DNA from: Bacteroidetes bacterium 46-16
Lineage (GTDB): Bacteria; Bacteroidota; Bacteroidia; Chitinophagales; Chitinophagaceae
Direction of reading: 5' to 3'
Length of the DNA: 64,000 nt
Assembly (NCBI GenBank): GCA_001897835.1
Contig: MKUN01000024.1
Location: 1-64,000 of the forward strand
Position numbers and translations under genes: made by a program. The notes under the pieces were generated by a model. The model searched no databases. It had not been told where the DNA came from and saw nothing but the letters and a program-made list of their open reading frames with translations. How positions within the stretch are numbered: the stretch's first letter is position 1; each line of letters begins with the position of its first letter. Shown one piece after another: positions 8,875-16,763 of the stretch.

Positions 8875-9501
8875 TTAAGCGAGAGGTGCAGGAGTACCCA
8901 ATACCGGGTCGGGATTCTTTAATGCCTGGTATGCAGATAAAGAACTCGCAAACCATGTCCACGCAAATAAGGGCAGGTATGCGAGTGCCAGTTTTTTATC
9001 GGCACGGAGGGCCGTGCTGATACTTGCGGTGGCCAGGGCGGCATCGGCCTGTGTCCAAACCTCAGCCAGTACCGGGCTACCCTTACGGAAATATACATAG
9101 CCAAAAGAGAGGAATATAGCCCAGATACCGCCCTGCAAACCCAGCAAAGTGCTGCGGCCCTTTAAGCCTTTATCGTTGAGTATCTTAAGCAATCCCCATA
9201 AAAGGAATATGTTATTTACGGTCCATGCAGGACCAAAGAGCCATGCCGGCGGGGCCCAGGGTGCCTGCTTATTATCTTTTTGATAAAATTTACGTGTCCT
9301 CTTCCGGCTGCCGCTTTGCAAGGCCCCTACCAGGGTAAGCACTACCAGGGCTGCCGCCGCGTGCCACCATTTATATTTACCGGCTACGGGTTCTTTAACC
9401 GCCTTCTCCACCATTTGCCTCACCTTCAGCAGGCCACTTTTTTCCACTACCATATTCATATCATCCAGCTTTTTAAAAATCGTTCTTAAAAATAATGCCA
9501 T
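8875..9501 (-). CDS. TspO/MBR-family membrane protein
   Basis: Translocator protein homologue with about five membrane helices. The tryptophan-rich signature is present (APWAPPAWLFGPAWTVNN; later LFAWTWFASSLSAYQ). Family members bind porphyrins or cholesterol-like ligands and are often stress regulated. The N-terminus is longer than in standard 160-residue TspO, with a hydrophilic leader before the first helix (WWHAAAALVVLTLVGAL). The start is uncertain: ATG 9501 is used, but ATG 9459 or 9453 would remove most of the extra leader. It is divergent from the BlaI-like gene, with only 40 bases between the starts, so the BlaI operator may affect both. Confidence 0.75.
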   Translation of the reverse strand: MALFLRTIFKKLDDMNMVVEKSGLLKVRQMVEKAVKEPVAGKYKWWHAAAALVVLTLVGALQSGSRKRTRKFYQKDNKQAPWAPPAWLFGPAWTVNNIFLLWGLLKILNDKGLKGRSTLLGLQGGIWAIFLSFGYVYFRKGSPVLAEVWTQADAALATASISTALRADKKLALAYLPLFAWTWFASSLSAYQALKNPDPVLGTPAPLA

Positions 9502-9524
9502 AAAAATTTGCAATTTCAGTTATT

Positions 9525-9542
9525 TAACGTAACATTACGTTA
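9525..9542. promoter_or_regulatory. Palindromic operator next to the BlaI-family start
   Basis: TAACGTAACATTACGTTA: two perfect 8-base arms around a 2-base CA spacer. Its last base is the A of the blaI-like ATG (9542). BlaI/MecI dimers bind dyads of this size, and such a site over the start is expected to block transcription. Assignment to this repressor is inference from position. Confidence 0.65.
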
Positions 9543-9928
9543 TGAAACGGAATAAGACATTAGCGACCCTTACCAAAGCTGAAGAAGAAATAATGCAGAT
9601 AATCTGGGAAATGGACCGGTGCCTGGTGCGCGACATCATAGACAAGCTGGGCGACCCGGACATACCCCACAGTACGGTTTCATCGGTAGTGCGGATACTG
9701 GAAAAGAAAGGATTTGTGGACCATAAGGCTTATGGCAAAACGTATGAATACTTCCCGGTAGTGAGCAAGGAAGCCTATGCACAGAATGGCGTAAAAAGCC
9801 TGGTGGAAAAATACTTTGGCGGCTCACCGAAAAAGCTGGTGAGCTTCCTGGTGCAAAGCGAAGATATGAACCTGAAAGAGCTGGGCGAGCTGATGAAAAC
9901 ACTGGATAAAGCCAACAAAGCGAAATAA
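9542..9928 (+). CDS. BlaI/MecI/CopY-family transcriptional repressor
   Basis: Winged-helix repressor of 128 residues. The N-terminal wHTH domain (LTKAEEEIMQIIWEMDRC, then HSTVSSVVRILEKKGFVDHK) is the recognition part; the C-terminal ~50 residues form the dimerisation helices and the region cut by the sensor protease in Bla/Mec systems. It is the first gene of a three-gene run with the DUF6624 protein and an M56 protease (gaps of 9 and 18 bases), so a proteolytically relieved repressor circuit is likely. A palindromic operator abuts the start. No beta-lactamase gene lies nearby; the regulon is unknown. Confidence 0.9.
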   Translation: MKRNKTLATLTKAEEEIMQIIWEMDRCLVRDIIDKLGDPDIPHSTVSSVVRILEKKGFVDHKAYGKTYEYFPVVSKEAYAQNGVKSLVEKYFGGSPKKLVSFLVQSEDMNLKELGELMKTLDKANKAK

Positions 9929-9937
9929 AATGATACG

Positions 9938-10609
9938 GTGATGAAAAACTTATTTCTTGTTCTTGTATTAGCAATATGCTGCGATGCCTGTGCGCAGGAT
10001 AAGCATAAGGCTGCCGCAAGCTTTGACCCTGTGCTGGCAGCACAGCTCGACAGTATATTCACCGACGATCAACAAGGGCGGATGCTTGTGGAACCTGTAG
10101 AACGGCAAAAGGGATTTGACTCGAAAGAAGTAAAGGAAATGTGGGCAGAGATCAACAGGAAGGATTCCATCAACGTAATCAAGGTCTGTAATATACTGGA
10201 CACACGCGGCTGGCCGGGGCCTGATGTTGTAAGCCTGACAGGCGCCCAGGCCTTGTTCCTCGTGATACAACATGCCAATATAAGGATACAGGAAAAGTAC
10301 CTGCCGATGATGCGCGATGCTGTGAAAGACCACAGGGCACAGCCCAGCGCGCTGGCCCTGCTCGAGGACAGGGTGGCACTGCGGGAGGGCCGTAAACAAA
10401 TATATGGCAGCCAGGTAGGTATGGACAATGGTAAATACTACTTGTCGCCACTGGAGGACCCGGACCATGTGGATGAGCGCAGGGCCTCAGTGGGCCTGCA
10501 ACCCCTTGCCAACTACCTGGCCCACTGGAACCTTGTATGGGACGTGGAAGTATATAAAAAGCAATTGCCCCAAATAGAAAAGCTGGAAAAAGAACAGCGT
10601 ATCAAATAA
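9938..10609 (+). CDS. DUF6624 secreted protein
   Basis: Exported protein of 223 residues; signal peptide at about 1-20. The body matches the DUF6624 pattern: an Asp/Gln-rich helical region (DSINVIKVCNILDTRGWPG), then LTGAQALFLVIQHANIRIQ and YLPMMRDAVKDHRAQPSALAL, ending in a tryptophan-rich stretch (AHWNLVWDVEVYKK). The invariant His/Asp residues suggest an enzyme or binding fold but none is assigned. It sits between the repressor and protease genes, 9 and 18 bases away, so it is co-transcribed and may take part in the same signalling, as a ligand binder or inhibitor. That role is inference. Confidence 0.75.
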   Translation: MMKNLFLVLVLAICCDACAQDKHKAAASFDPVLAAQLDSIFTDDQQGRMLVEPVERQKGFDSKEVKEMWAEINRKDSINVIKVCNILDTRGWPGPDVVSLTGAQALFLVIQHANIRIQEKYLPMMRDAVKDHRAQPSALALLEDRVALREGRKQIYGSQVGMDNGKYYLSPLEDPDHVDERRASVGLQPLANYLAHWNLVWDVEVYKKQLPQIEKLEKEQRIK

Positions 10610-10627
10610 ACCATAAAACAAAATTCT

Positions 10628-12058
10628 ATGCTGCAATATCTTATTAATGCCACGGCAATATGGCTGCTGAGCCTGCTGCTCTTCGACTTGCTGCTTCGCA
10701 GGGAGCGCTTCCATGCTTACAACCGGTTTTACCTGTTGTTCACACTGCTGCTGGGCGCAATATTCCCCCTGGTAGAATGGGGTGACCGGGAACCATTTTA
10801 CAGCGATACCAACAGTGTGCAAAGTGTTATTAAAGCAAAAAAAGGTATCGTGACCGCCGCTACAGCGGGTAGCAATATCAACAGCCTGGAAAACTGGCTT
10901 TGGGACATTTACCTGGCCGGGGTAGCCATAAGCTGCCTGCTGCTTATCACCGAGATCGTAAAACTTGTAAAACTGTACCGGAATGGCCGGGTGAGCAGAG
11001 CGGGTGTATTCAAAGTGATAGAAACCGGCAGTGCGCATGCGCCCTTCTCATTACTGAACCTGCTCTTTGTTAACAGCAAAGCACAATACAGCAGCGAAGA
11101 GTGGCAGATAGTGGTAGCACACGAACAGAGGCATAAGGAACTGTATCATTTTGCCGACCTGCTGCTGCTGCAATGCATACGGATTGTTGCCTGGTTCCAC
11201 CCGCTCAGTTATTTATACAACAAAAACCTGCTGATGGTACACGAGTACCAGGCCGACAGTATAGCAACACAAGCGCCGCATGAATACGGTCAGTTCCTGC
11301 TGGAGCAGTCCGCACTCGCGTCAGCCCCTGCCCTGTCTCATTCATTCAATCGTTCACCTATAAAAAAGAGAATTATTATGCTCACAAAAAAATCATCGCG
11401 TGCAGCACGCATCAAAACATTTGTTTTTATCCCGCTGATGGCGGCCTGTGTTATCTGCTTTGCCCAAAACGGCTTATCTCATAAGAAAGAGCGGAAGGGT
11501 GATATGGTAACCTTCATGGGCAACAAATTTGAGCTGAGCAAGGCCATGCCGCAAGACACCGTGATCACGGAGAATCCTATAACCGGTGAAGCTGAAATGA
11601 AAGTGACCCGTATAGAGCAATACCCGGTGAAAATGAACGGCGAGCAGATCTACTATATCGAAGAAGTGAATGTGCAGCCCGGGCTATTGGTGAAAGAGAG
11701 CACATTGATCGCCTACCTGAAAAACCAATTGCAGGATGAGCTGTCACAACTGCCCGACGGGAACTACAGCCTGATCATTAGCAATATAGTGACCAGCGCT
11801 TCGGGGCATATAGTATATTATGACTTTGATGGCATAAGACCCCAGTATAATGGCACTGCATCACGGATAATGCCGATAGATAAGGAACTGGAAAGAACAA
11901 TAAATGAAAAAACAGAGCGGCTGCTGGATAAGATCAGTATAAGCCCGGCAAAATATAAAGTGAAAAAGGTACACTGCCTGACAAATGGCGGTAAAGTATT
12001 TAACTCCTATAGTGCTATTGAAGTAAAAGACCATAAAGTAAGCGGGGGAGATAAATAA
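10628..12058 (+). CDS. M56-family (BlaR1-like) membrane metallopeptidase
   Basis: Membrane protease that probably cleaves the BlaI-like repressor encoded upstream. The N-terminal half holds several membrane helices (about 7-28, 34-52, 92-112) and the zinc motif HEQRH (H165, H169) with the downstream HEYQAD (E206). A further helix near 270-286 ends in FAQ. The C-terminal ~190 residues form an extracytoplasmic domain of unknown type (VKMNGEQIYYIEEVNVQPG) rather than the penicillin-binding sensor of true BlaR1, so the signal is not a beta-lactam by sequence evidence. Length 476. Third gene of the BlaI operon; a strong terminator follows 48 bases after the stop. Confidence 0.87.
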   Translation: MLQYLINATAIWLLSLLLFDLLLRRERFHAYNRFYLLFTLLLGAIFPLVEWGDREPFYSDTNSVQSVIKAKKGIVTAATAGSNINSLENWLWDIYLAGVAISCLLLITEIVKLVKLYRNGRVSRAGVFKVIETGSAHAPFSLLNLLFVNSKAQYSSEEWQIVVAHEQRHKELYHFADLLLLQCIRIVAWFHPLSYLYNKNLLMVHEYQADSIATQAPHEYGQFLLEQSALASAPALSHSFNRSPIKKRIIMLTKKSSRAARIKTFVFIPLMAACVICFAQNGLSHKKERKGDMVTFMGNKFELSKAMPQDTVITENPITGEAEMKVTRIEQYPVKMNGEQIYYIEEVNVQPGLLVKESTLIAYLKNQLQDELSQLPDGNYSLIISNIVTSASGHIVYYDFDGIRPQYNGTASRIMPIDKELERTINEKTERLLDKISISPAKYKVKKVHCLTNGGKVFNSYSAIEVKDHKVSGGDK

Positions 12059-12105
12059 TTGATTAAAATAATGCTTTTGCAGTACCTGCATAGCGCAGTT
12101 TTTTT

Positions 12106-12138
12106 AAAAAAAAGGTGGCCTGATACCCACCTTTTTTT
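12106..12138 (+). terminator. Terminator after the M56 gene
   Basis: A 12-base stem (AAAAAAAGGTGG with CCACC plus seven T) around an eight-base loop, ending the blaI-DUF6624-M56 unit. Confidence 0.8.
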
Positions 12139-12256
12139 ACTGTTTTTGCTGTCTTTATTGTTGCTGTTAAATATTTGCCTTATTTTTATGAGACAAATAA
12201 GCAAAAAATCAATATTGAATAGCTAAACTTATTCATCATTAAAAAAATAATTTATC

Positions 12257-12661
12257 ATGTTTGCAAAAGGTAAAATAACAATTGTGCTGTCGGTAATGCT
12301 GTTATTTATAGGCTTTACAAGTAAAGTGATGGCACAAAATCCCCCTGCCGTAACTATAGGTAATATTGATCCCGCTAACCACAGTACTATTGCTGCAATA
12401 ACTGCCCAAACCGGCTTACAGACCGCTACAGCAGGATATTTTGTTTCGGAATATACCCTTTCCCTGGTATCTGACGATCAAAATGCAACTGTACTGATCA
12501 GCCCGGTAACTGTAAATGGCGCTGATCTGACTCAACAGATCATCAATGACCTGAACAGCCATGCCAACCAACATACCAAGCTGCTGCTGACAGGCCTCAG
12601 GGTAATGGGCGGTGGTATGGTGATGGACGGCACTGCGGTAACTTATACACTGGACCAGTAA
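12257..12661 (+). CDS. Small secreted protein, unknown
   Basis: A 134-residue exported protein with a signal peptide (about 1-26, ending VMAQ). The rest looks like one or two short beta-rich repeats: AGYFVSEYTLSLVSDDQ is similar in style to the beta-sandwich segments in the C-terminal part of GldM-like and other Bacteroidota surface proteins, but the match is too weak for a family call. It lacks Cys and charged clusters. It has its own downstream bidirectional terminator and stands alone between the M56 and helicase genes. Function unknown. Confidence 0.6.
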   Translation: MFAKGKITIVLSVMLLFIGFTSKVMAQNPPAVTIGNIDPANHSTIAAITAQTGLQTATAGYFVSEYTLSLVSDDQNATVLISPVTVNGADLTQQIINDLNSHANQHTKLLLTGLRVMGGGMVMDGTAVTYTLDQ

Positions 12662-12680
12662 AAAGTACTTAAGTCATAAT

Positions 12681-12712
12681 AAAAAGAGTCCCGCGATCGC
12701 GGGACTCTTTTT
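12681..12712. terminator. Bidirectional terminator (32-base perfect palindrome)
   Basis: Perfectly symmetric: AAAAAGAGTCCCGCGA followed by its complement. Flanked by A5 and T5, it can stop transcripts from the small secreted protein (plus) and from the helicase (minus). Confidence 0.8.
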
Positions 12713-12743
12713 ATTATCGCTATATTATTTCAAACTGTAGCAG

Positions 12744-14003
12744 CTACCAGCGGTTGCGCCTGTTATTGTTAAAACGTCTTTTGTTGCCCCCAGAAGAAGC
12801 ATTAACTGCGTTGGGCCGCTTGACCACTTCTTTATTTTTAGGCAGGTTGATCTTTACCTGGCCCGGTGCAAGCATGTGATAAGGATGCGATTCAATAACG
12901 GGTATTTGGATGCCTATGAGTTTTTGTATGGCTTTGAGGTTATCCATTTCCTCAGCATCGCAAAAGGAATAGGCAATACCACTGGCACCTGCCCGGCCCG
13001 TGCGGCCAATACGGTGCACATAAGTTTCGGGCACCTCGGGCAACTCAAAATTAATTACATGCGACAGCTCATCGATATCGATGCCCCGTGCCGCAATATC
13101 GGTAGCTACGAGCACCCTTGTAGCCGCAGACTTGAAATTAGACAAGGCCCGCTGACGCGCACCCTGCGATTTATTGCCGTGTATGGCTTCGGCAGGTATG
13201 CCAATACGCGAAAGGTCTTTAGCCACCTTATCAGCGCCATGCTTGGTGCGTGTGAACACCAGTACCCTATCAATACTTTTATCGCCAAGCATGTGTGCCA
13301 GTAACTGCTTCTTGTTTTTCTTCTCCACGTACAAAATAGCCTGCTGTATGGTCTCTGCAGTGCTGGCAACAGGCGTAACCTCTACCTTTTCGGGATCGGT
13401 GAGTATGGTATTGGCCAGTTTTTGTATCTCCGGCGGCATAGTAGCCGAGAAGAAGAGCGACTGCCGCTTTTGCGGCAACAGGGTCACTACTTTCTTCACA
13501 TCGTGTATAAAGCCCATGTCGAGCATACGATCGGCCTCATCGAGTACAAAGAGCTCCACATTGCGGAGGTTAATAAACTTCTGTCCTATAAGATCGAGCA
13601 GGCGCCCGGGCGTAGCGATGAGTATATCGACCCCATGCTTCAGTGCCTGCACCTGCGCACCCTGCGATACACCACCAAATATGACCGTGTGCTTAATGCG
13701 CAGGTGGCGGCCATAGGCGGCAAAGCTTTCACCTATCTGTATCGCCAGCTCGCGGGTAGGTGTAAGTATGAGGCATTTGATGGCTTTATGGCCATTGTCT
13801 TTGGGTGCGCTATCCAATAATTGCAATATGGGTATGGCAAAGGCTGCTGTTTTACCGGTGCCTGTCTGGGCACAGCCAAGGAGGTCTTTCCTTTTCATTA
13901 CGATGGGTATGGCCTGCTCCTGTATGGGGGTAGGTTGCGTATACCCTTCGGTCTCGAGCGCCCGTAGTACGGGAGCTATCAAATTCAATTCTTTAAATGT
14001 CAT
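12744..14003 (-). CDS. DEAD-box RNA helicase (RhlE-like)
   Basis: ATP-dependent RNA helicase of 419 residues. Q-motif ([10 protein letters not shown], ~21-30), Walker A AQTGTGKT (45-52), [17 protein letters not shown] (155-158), SAT (186-188) and the C-terminal [10 protein letters not shown] box are all intact. The tail is short, basic and Asn/Arg rich ([12 protein letters not shown]), an RNA-binding extension like that of RhlE/CsdA. Likely roles are ribosome assembly, mRNA turnover or cold adaptation. A promoter box lies at 14064-14071, about 60 bases upstream. The precise paralogue cannot be named. Confidence 0.93.
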   Translation of the reverse strand: MTFKELNLIAPVLRALETEGYTQPTPIQEQAIPIVMKRKDLLGCAQTGTGKTAAFAIPILQLLDSAPKDNGHKAIKCLILTPTRELAIQIGESFAAYGRHLRIKHTVIFGGVSQGAQVQALKHGVDILIATPGRLLDLIGQKFINLRNVELFVLDEADRMLDMGFIHDVKKVVTLLPQKRQSLFFSATMPPEIQKLANTILTDPEKVEVTPVASTAETIQQAILYVEKKNKKQLLAHMLGDKSIDRVLVFTRTKHGADKVAKDLSRIGIPAEAIHGNKSQGARQRALSNFKSAATRVLVATDIAARGIDIDELSHVINFELPEVPETYVHRIGRTGRAGASGIAYSFCDAEEMDNLKAIQKLIGIQIPVIESHPYHMLAPGQVKINLPKNKEVVKRPNAVNASSGGNKRRFNNNRRNRW

Positions 14004-14063
14004 TATTATTTTAAATAGGCTGGCTAATACTAAAAGGTAGGAACTCAGCAGTAAATAAGGTTA

Positions 14064-14071
14064 CAAAGATA
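14064..14071 (-). promoter_or_regulatory. -7 promoter box (TATCTTTG) for the helicase
   Basis: Perfect TAnnTTTG on the minus strand, giving a leader of roughly 50 bases. No convincing -33. The remaining bases up to 14271 hold no gene that I can see. Confidence 0.55.
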
Positions 14072-14271
14072 CGACTAATATATTTAACCCATTTAAAGCG
14101 AGCGGAATAGTGAGGGCACCCACACATTTACCCGGCAGTATCACGGCCTGTTCACCAACCATTGAGCGGAGCTTATGCGAATGGTAACAATTACTTGACC
14201 AAACAAGGCCTTTACTTGGCGAAAGAATATAGAATCACGATGGCTTTGTTGTAATTTGTAGTACCGTAACT

Positions 14272-15330
14272 ATGGCTATAGACTACACGAAATGGCTGTT
14301 CAAATACAAGCTGCTGCATGTGCTGATGTGGCTGATGGTAGCGCTCTTCAGCATGCTGTCTTACTATGATTATGAAACAAGCGTGCGTGACCAGTTCCTT
14401 TGGGCTTTATTGTTCGTAGTGATCTGTATGCCGGCATTTTACCTTGCCGCATACCGCTTAATACCACGGCTGCTTTATAAAAAGAAGTTCGGGGCTTACA
14501 TCTTTTCCCTCATTGCATTGGTACTGCTTTCTACCGCTGCAGGTTTTTTTATCCTGCGTGGCCTTAATCACCTGCTGACAGGAGAGCCTGTGTTCATGGG
14601 CAGGGAAACAGACTACCCGCTTACCAGTGTACTGATCTGGGACAACCTGCTGGCGATAGCCTGTTCTTCAACACTCAAGATCATCTCGGACCGGTTTCGT
14701 ATTGAAAAAAGACTGCACGAAGTAGAGAAGGAGAAGATACGCACCGAGCTTGATTTTCTGCGCTCACAGATCAATCCCCATTTCCTGTTCAACGTAATGA
14801 ACACGATATACTTCCAGATAAATAAGGATAACGCGCAGGCAAGAGGATCGATAGAAAGATTGTCGGAGCTGCTGCGCTACCAGCTGTATGAATGCACCAC
14901 CGATAAGATAGCCATAAATAAAGAGCTGGCCTACCTGAAAAACTATGTGGCCATACAGGCCATGCGTATGGAGACGGGTTCGGACGTAAAGCTGCAGATA
15001 AGCGATAACTTCCCTGCATTCAAAATAGCCCCCCTGCTGATACAGCCCCTGGTAGAGAATGCCTTCAAGCATGTATCGCACTTCAAAGAATCGCGGCAAA
15101 ACAAAGTGCATATATTTTTGGGGGTGGACAGCAGCACCGAGCTGACCGTATATGTAGCCAACACCTACGATAAGAGCAACCATACCAAACACCTCATCAA
15201 CAGCGGGGGCCTTGGCATACAGAATTTAAAAAGGCGACTGGAACTACTGTATCCCGAAAAACATTCGCTGGATATAGCACAGAAAGAGGATGTATTTGAA
15301 ACGACGCTAAAAATACGTTATGATTATTAA
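14272..15330 (+). CDS. LytS-type sensor histidine kinase (His_kinase family)
   Basis: Membrane kinase, 352 residues. Four membrane segments occupy about residues 13-32, 41-60, 75-97 and 118-134, then a coiled coil (RFRIEKRLHEVEKEKIRTEL) leads to the LytS-type phosphoacceptor motif RSQINPHFLFN (His170). A GHKL ATPase domain with LIQPLVENAFKH and GGLGIQNLKRRLELLY completes it. It phosphorylates the LytTR regulator encoded immediately downstream; the two frames overlap by 11 bases, so translation is coupled. No extracytoplasmic sensing domain is visible, so the signal is probably sensed within the membrane. Confidence 0.93.
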   Translation: MAIDYTKWLFKYKLLHVLMWLMVALFSMLSYYDYETSVRDQFLWALLFVVICMPAFYLAAYRLIPRLLYKKKFGAYIFSLIALVLLSTAAGFFILRGLNHLLTGEPVFMGRETDYPLTSVLIWDNLLAIACSSTLKIISDRFRIEKRLHEVEKEKIRTELDFLRSQINPHFLFNVMNTIYFQINKDNAQARGSIERLSELLRYQLYECTTDKIAINKELAYLKNYVAIQAMRMETGSDVKLQISDNFPAFKIAPLLIQPLVENAFKHVSHFKESRQNKVHIFLGVDSSTELTVYVANTYDKSNHTKHLINSGGLGIQNLKRRLELLYPEKHSLDIAQKEDVFETTLKIRYDY

Positions 15331-16030
15331 CTGCCTGGTGGTAGATGATGAACCTGTGGCAAGGCAGGGCCTGCTGGAGCATATAAAGGAGATAGACTTT
15401 TTGAACCCCGTGGGCGAGTGCAAGGATGCGCTCGAAGCATCGGCACTGTTGCAGAAAGAAAAAGTGGACCTTGTGTTCCTGGACATACAAATGCCTAAGC
15501 TTACGGGTATAGACTTTTTAAAAAGCCTGCCCGTACAGCCTCTTGTAATATTCACTACTGCCTACCCGCAATATGCCATCGAAGGCTACGAACTGGATAT
15601 AGTGGATTACCTGCTGAAGCCCATAAGCTTTAACCGCTTCCTGAAAGCTGCCCTGAAAGCACAGGACAAATTTTACCTGCAGCACAAGCAATTGCAACCT
15701 GCCGCGGATGATTTCTTTTTTGTGAAAAGCGGGCAAAAGATAGAAAAGATAAACTTTGCCGACATCCTGTACCTGGAGGGTATGTCGAACTATATCATCA
15801 TACACACCCAGCAAAAAAAGCATGTGAGCTACCTGACCTTCAAAGGCATACAGGAGCAGCTTCCCAAAGACCAGTTCATACGCACACACAAATCATTCCT
15901 GGTTTCCGTAAGTGCGATACAGGCAATAGACGGCAACGAGGTAATACTGGAAACAGGCAAGATACCCATCAGTAAAAACTACAAGGAAGGGCTGATGAAC
16001 AGGATAGAGAAAAACCTGTTCAAAAGATAA
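15320..16030 (+). CDS. LytTR-family response regulator
   Basis: Two-domain DNA-binding response regulator, 236 residues. The receiver spans ~1-120 with the acidic pair near D9-D10 and phosphoacceptor D55 in LVFLDIQMP; Lys at the KPI (LLKPISFNRF) site is present. The C-terminal LytTR domain spans ~130-230 (FFVKSGQKIEKINFADILYLEG, then FIRTHKSFLVS). LytTR regulators bind tandem direct repeats; targets are not evident here. It overlaps the upstream kinase gene, and ends 9 bases from the convergent HD-domain gene. Confidence 0.94.
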   Translation: MIINCLVVDDEPVARQGLLEHIKEIDFLNPVGECKDALEASALLQKEKVDLVFLDIQMPKLTGIDFLKSLPVQPLVIFTTAYPQYAIEGYELDIVDYLLKPISFNRFLKAALKAQDKFYLQHKQLQPAADDFFFVKSGQKIEKINFADILYLEGMSNYIIIHTQQKKHVSYLTFKGIQEQLPKDQFIRTHKSFLVSVSAIQAIDGNEVILETGKIPISKNYKEGLMNRIEKNLFKR

Positions 16031-16039
16031 GCCGGGGGA

Positions 16040-16627
16040 TCATACGTAAGCAATAGGCGACTCGACCTGGGATATAAGGTAACGCGTGGTTATTTCCTTC
16101 ATCCGCCAGATGTCTTCATCACCAACCTTTATCGTTGCATTTTTCGCATTATCATCCCAATAGGATAATTGTATATAGCGCGACAGTAAAGGCTGTTTGC
16201 AGAATACAATGGCCTCATCCCAGTTCATAGGCCCGCCATAATTCTTCAAAGACAGTTTGCCGGTATCGGGCAGGTTGTTGTAATAAGCAGGATTCGTGAA
16301 GGTAAGAAACCGCTTTACGGCAATATGCCCGGAAACAAGCTCGGCGATGCGACAAGGAAAACCAAGTTCCTGCAAGTACCTCGCCCCCAGTTCATCGTGA
16401 TCTATATCCTTATGAGCGCTCTTTTTGGTAAGCTCCAAAAAATGCCCCACATCGTGGAGGAAGGCAGCTACTATCATTTCATCATCATAGCCATCTTCCT
16501 CGGCCAGGCGGGCACATTTCATCATGTGCGCCAGCATTGTGGCCTCTTCATTATAGGCCTCCTGGCCGTACTCCTCATACAATGCAAATATTTTATCCAC
16601 CATGTAGTGTACCTGTTCGTATTGCAT
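16040..16627 (-). CDS. HD-domain protein, PhnZ/TmpB-like mixed-valence diiron oxygenase
   Basis: A 195-residue HD-fold protein. Candidate metal ligands are H34, H58-D59 (HDVGH), H77 and H101. Sequence around them (HDELGARYLQELG; GHIAVKRFLTFTNPAYYNNL; LSLKNYGGPM) follows the PhnZ/TmpB family, which cleaves 2-hydroxy-phosphonates with a diiron centre, rather than plain phosphohydrolases. Substrate is not proven: relatives act on other small molecules. No PhyH-family PhnY partner adjoins, but a PhnO-like gene lies 5 kb away. It ends just beside the LytTR gene, and its own start (16627) faces the terminator of the peptidase gene. Confidence 0.75.
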   Translation of the reverse strand: MQYEQVHYMVDKIFALYEEYGQEAYNEEATMLAHMMKCARLAEEDGYDDEMIVAAFLHDVGHFLELTKKSAHKDIDHDELGARYLQELGFPCRIAELVSGHIAVKRFLTFTNPAYYNNLPDTGKLSLKNYGGPMNWDEAIVFCKQPLLSRYIQLSYWDDNAKNATIKVGDEDIWRMKEITTRYLISQVESPIAYV

Positions 16628-16707
16628 ATGCGTGGTTTTACTGCAAGGAACGGGGTTAATATTAACTTTGGTTTAAATAATAGATAAGCTATTCTTAATA
16701 TTAATGC

Positions 16708-16743
16708 ATAAAAAAAGATGTCCTGCGAACGCAGGACATCTTT
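16708..16743 (-). terminator. Terminator after the dipeptidyl peptidase III gene
   Basis: A 14-base perfect stem (AAAGATGTCCTGCG with its complement, two-base AA centre) followed on the minus strand by T's. It lies about 20 bases beyond the peptidase stop. Confidence 0.8.
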
Positions 16744-16763
16744 AAATATTGATGGTCAATCCA

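Noticed and set aside
16663-16670. Plus-strand TAACTTTG promoter box
   Set aside because: No plus-strand gene follows within 2 kb; the nearest is 18966, with its own box.
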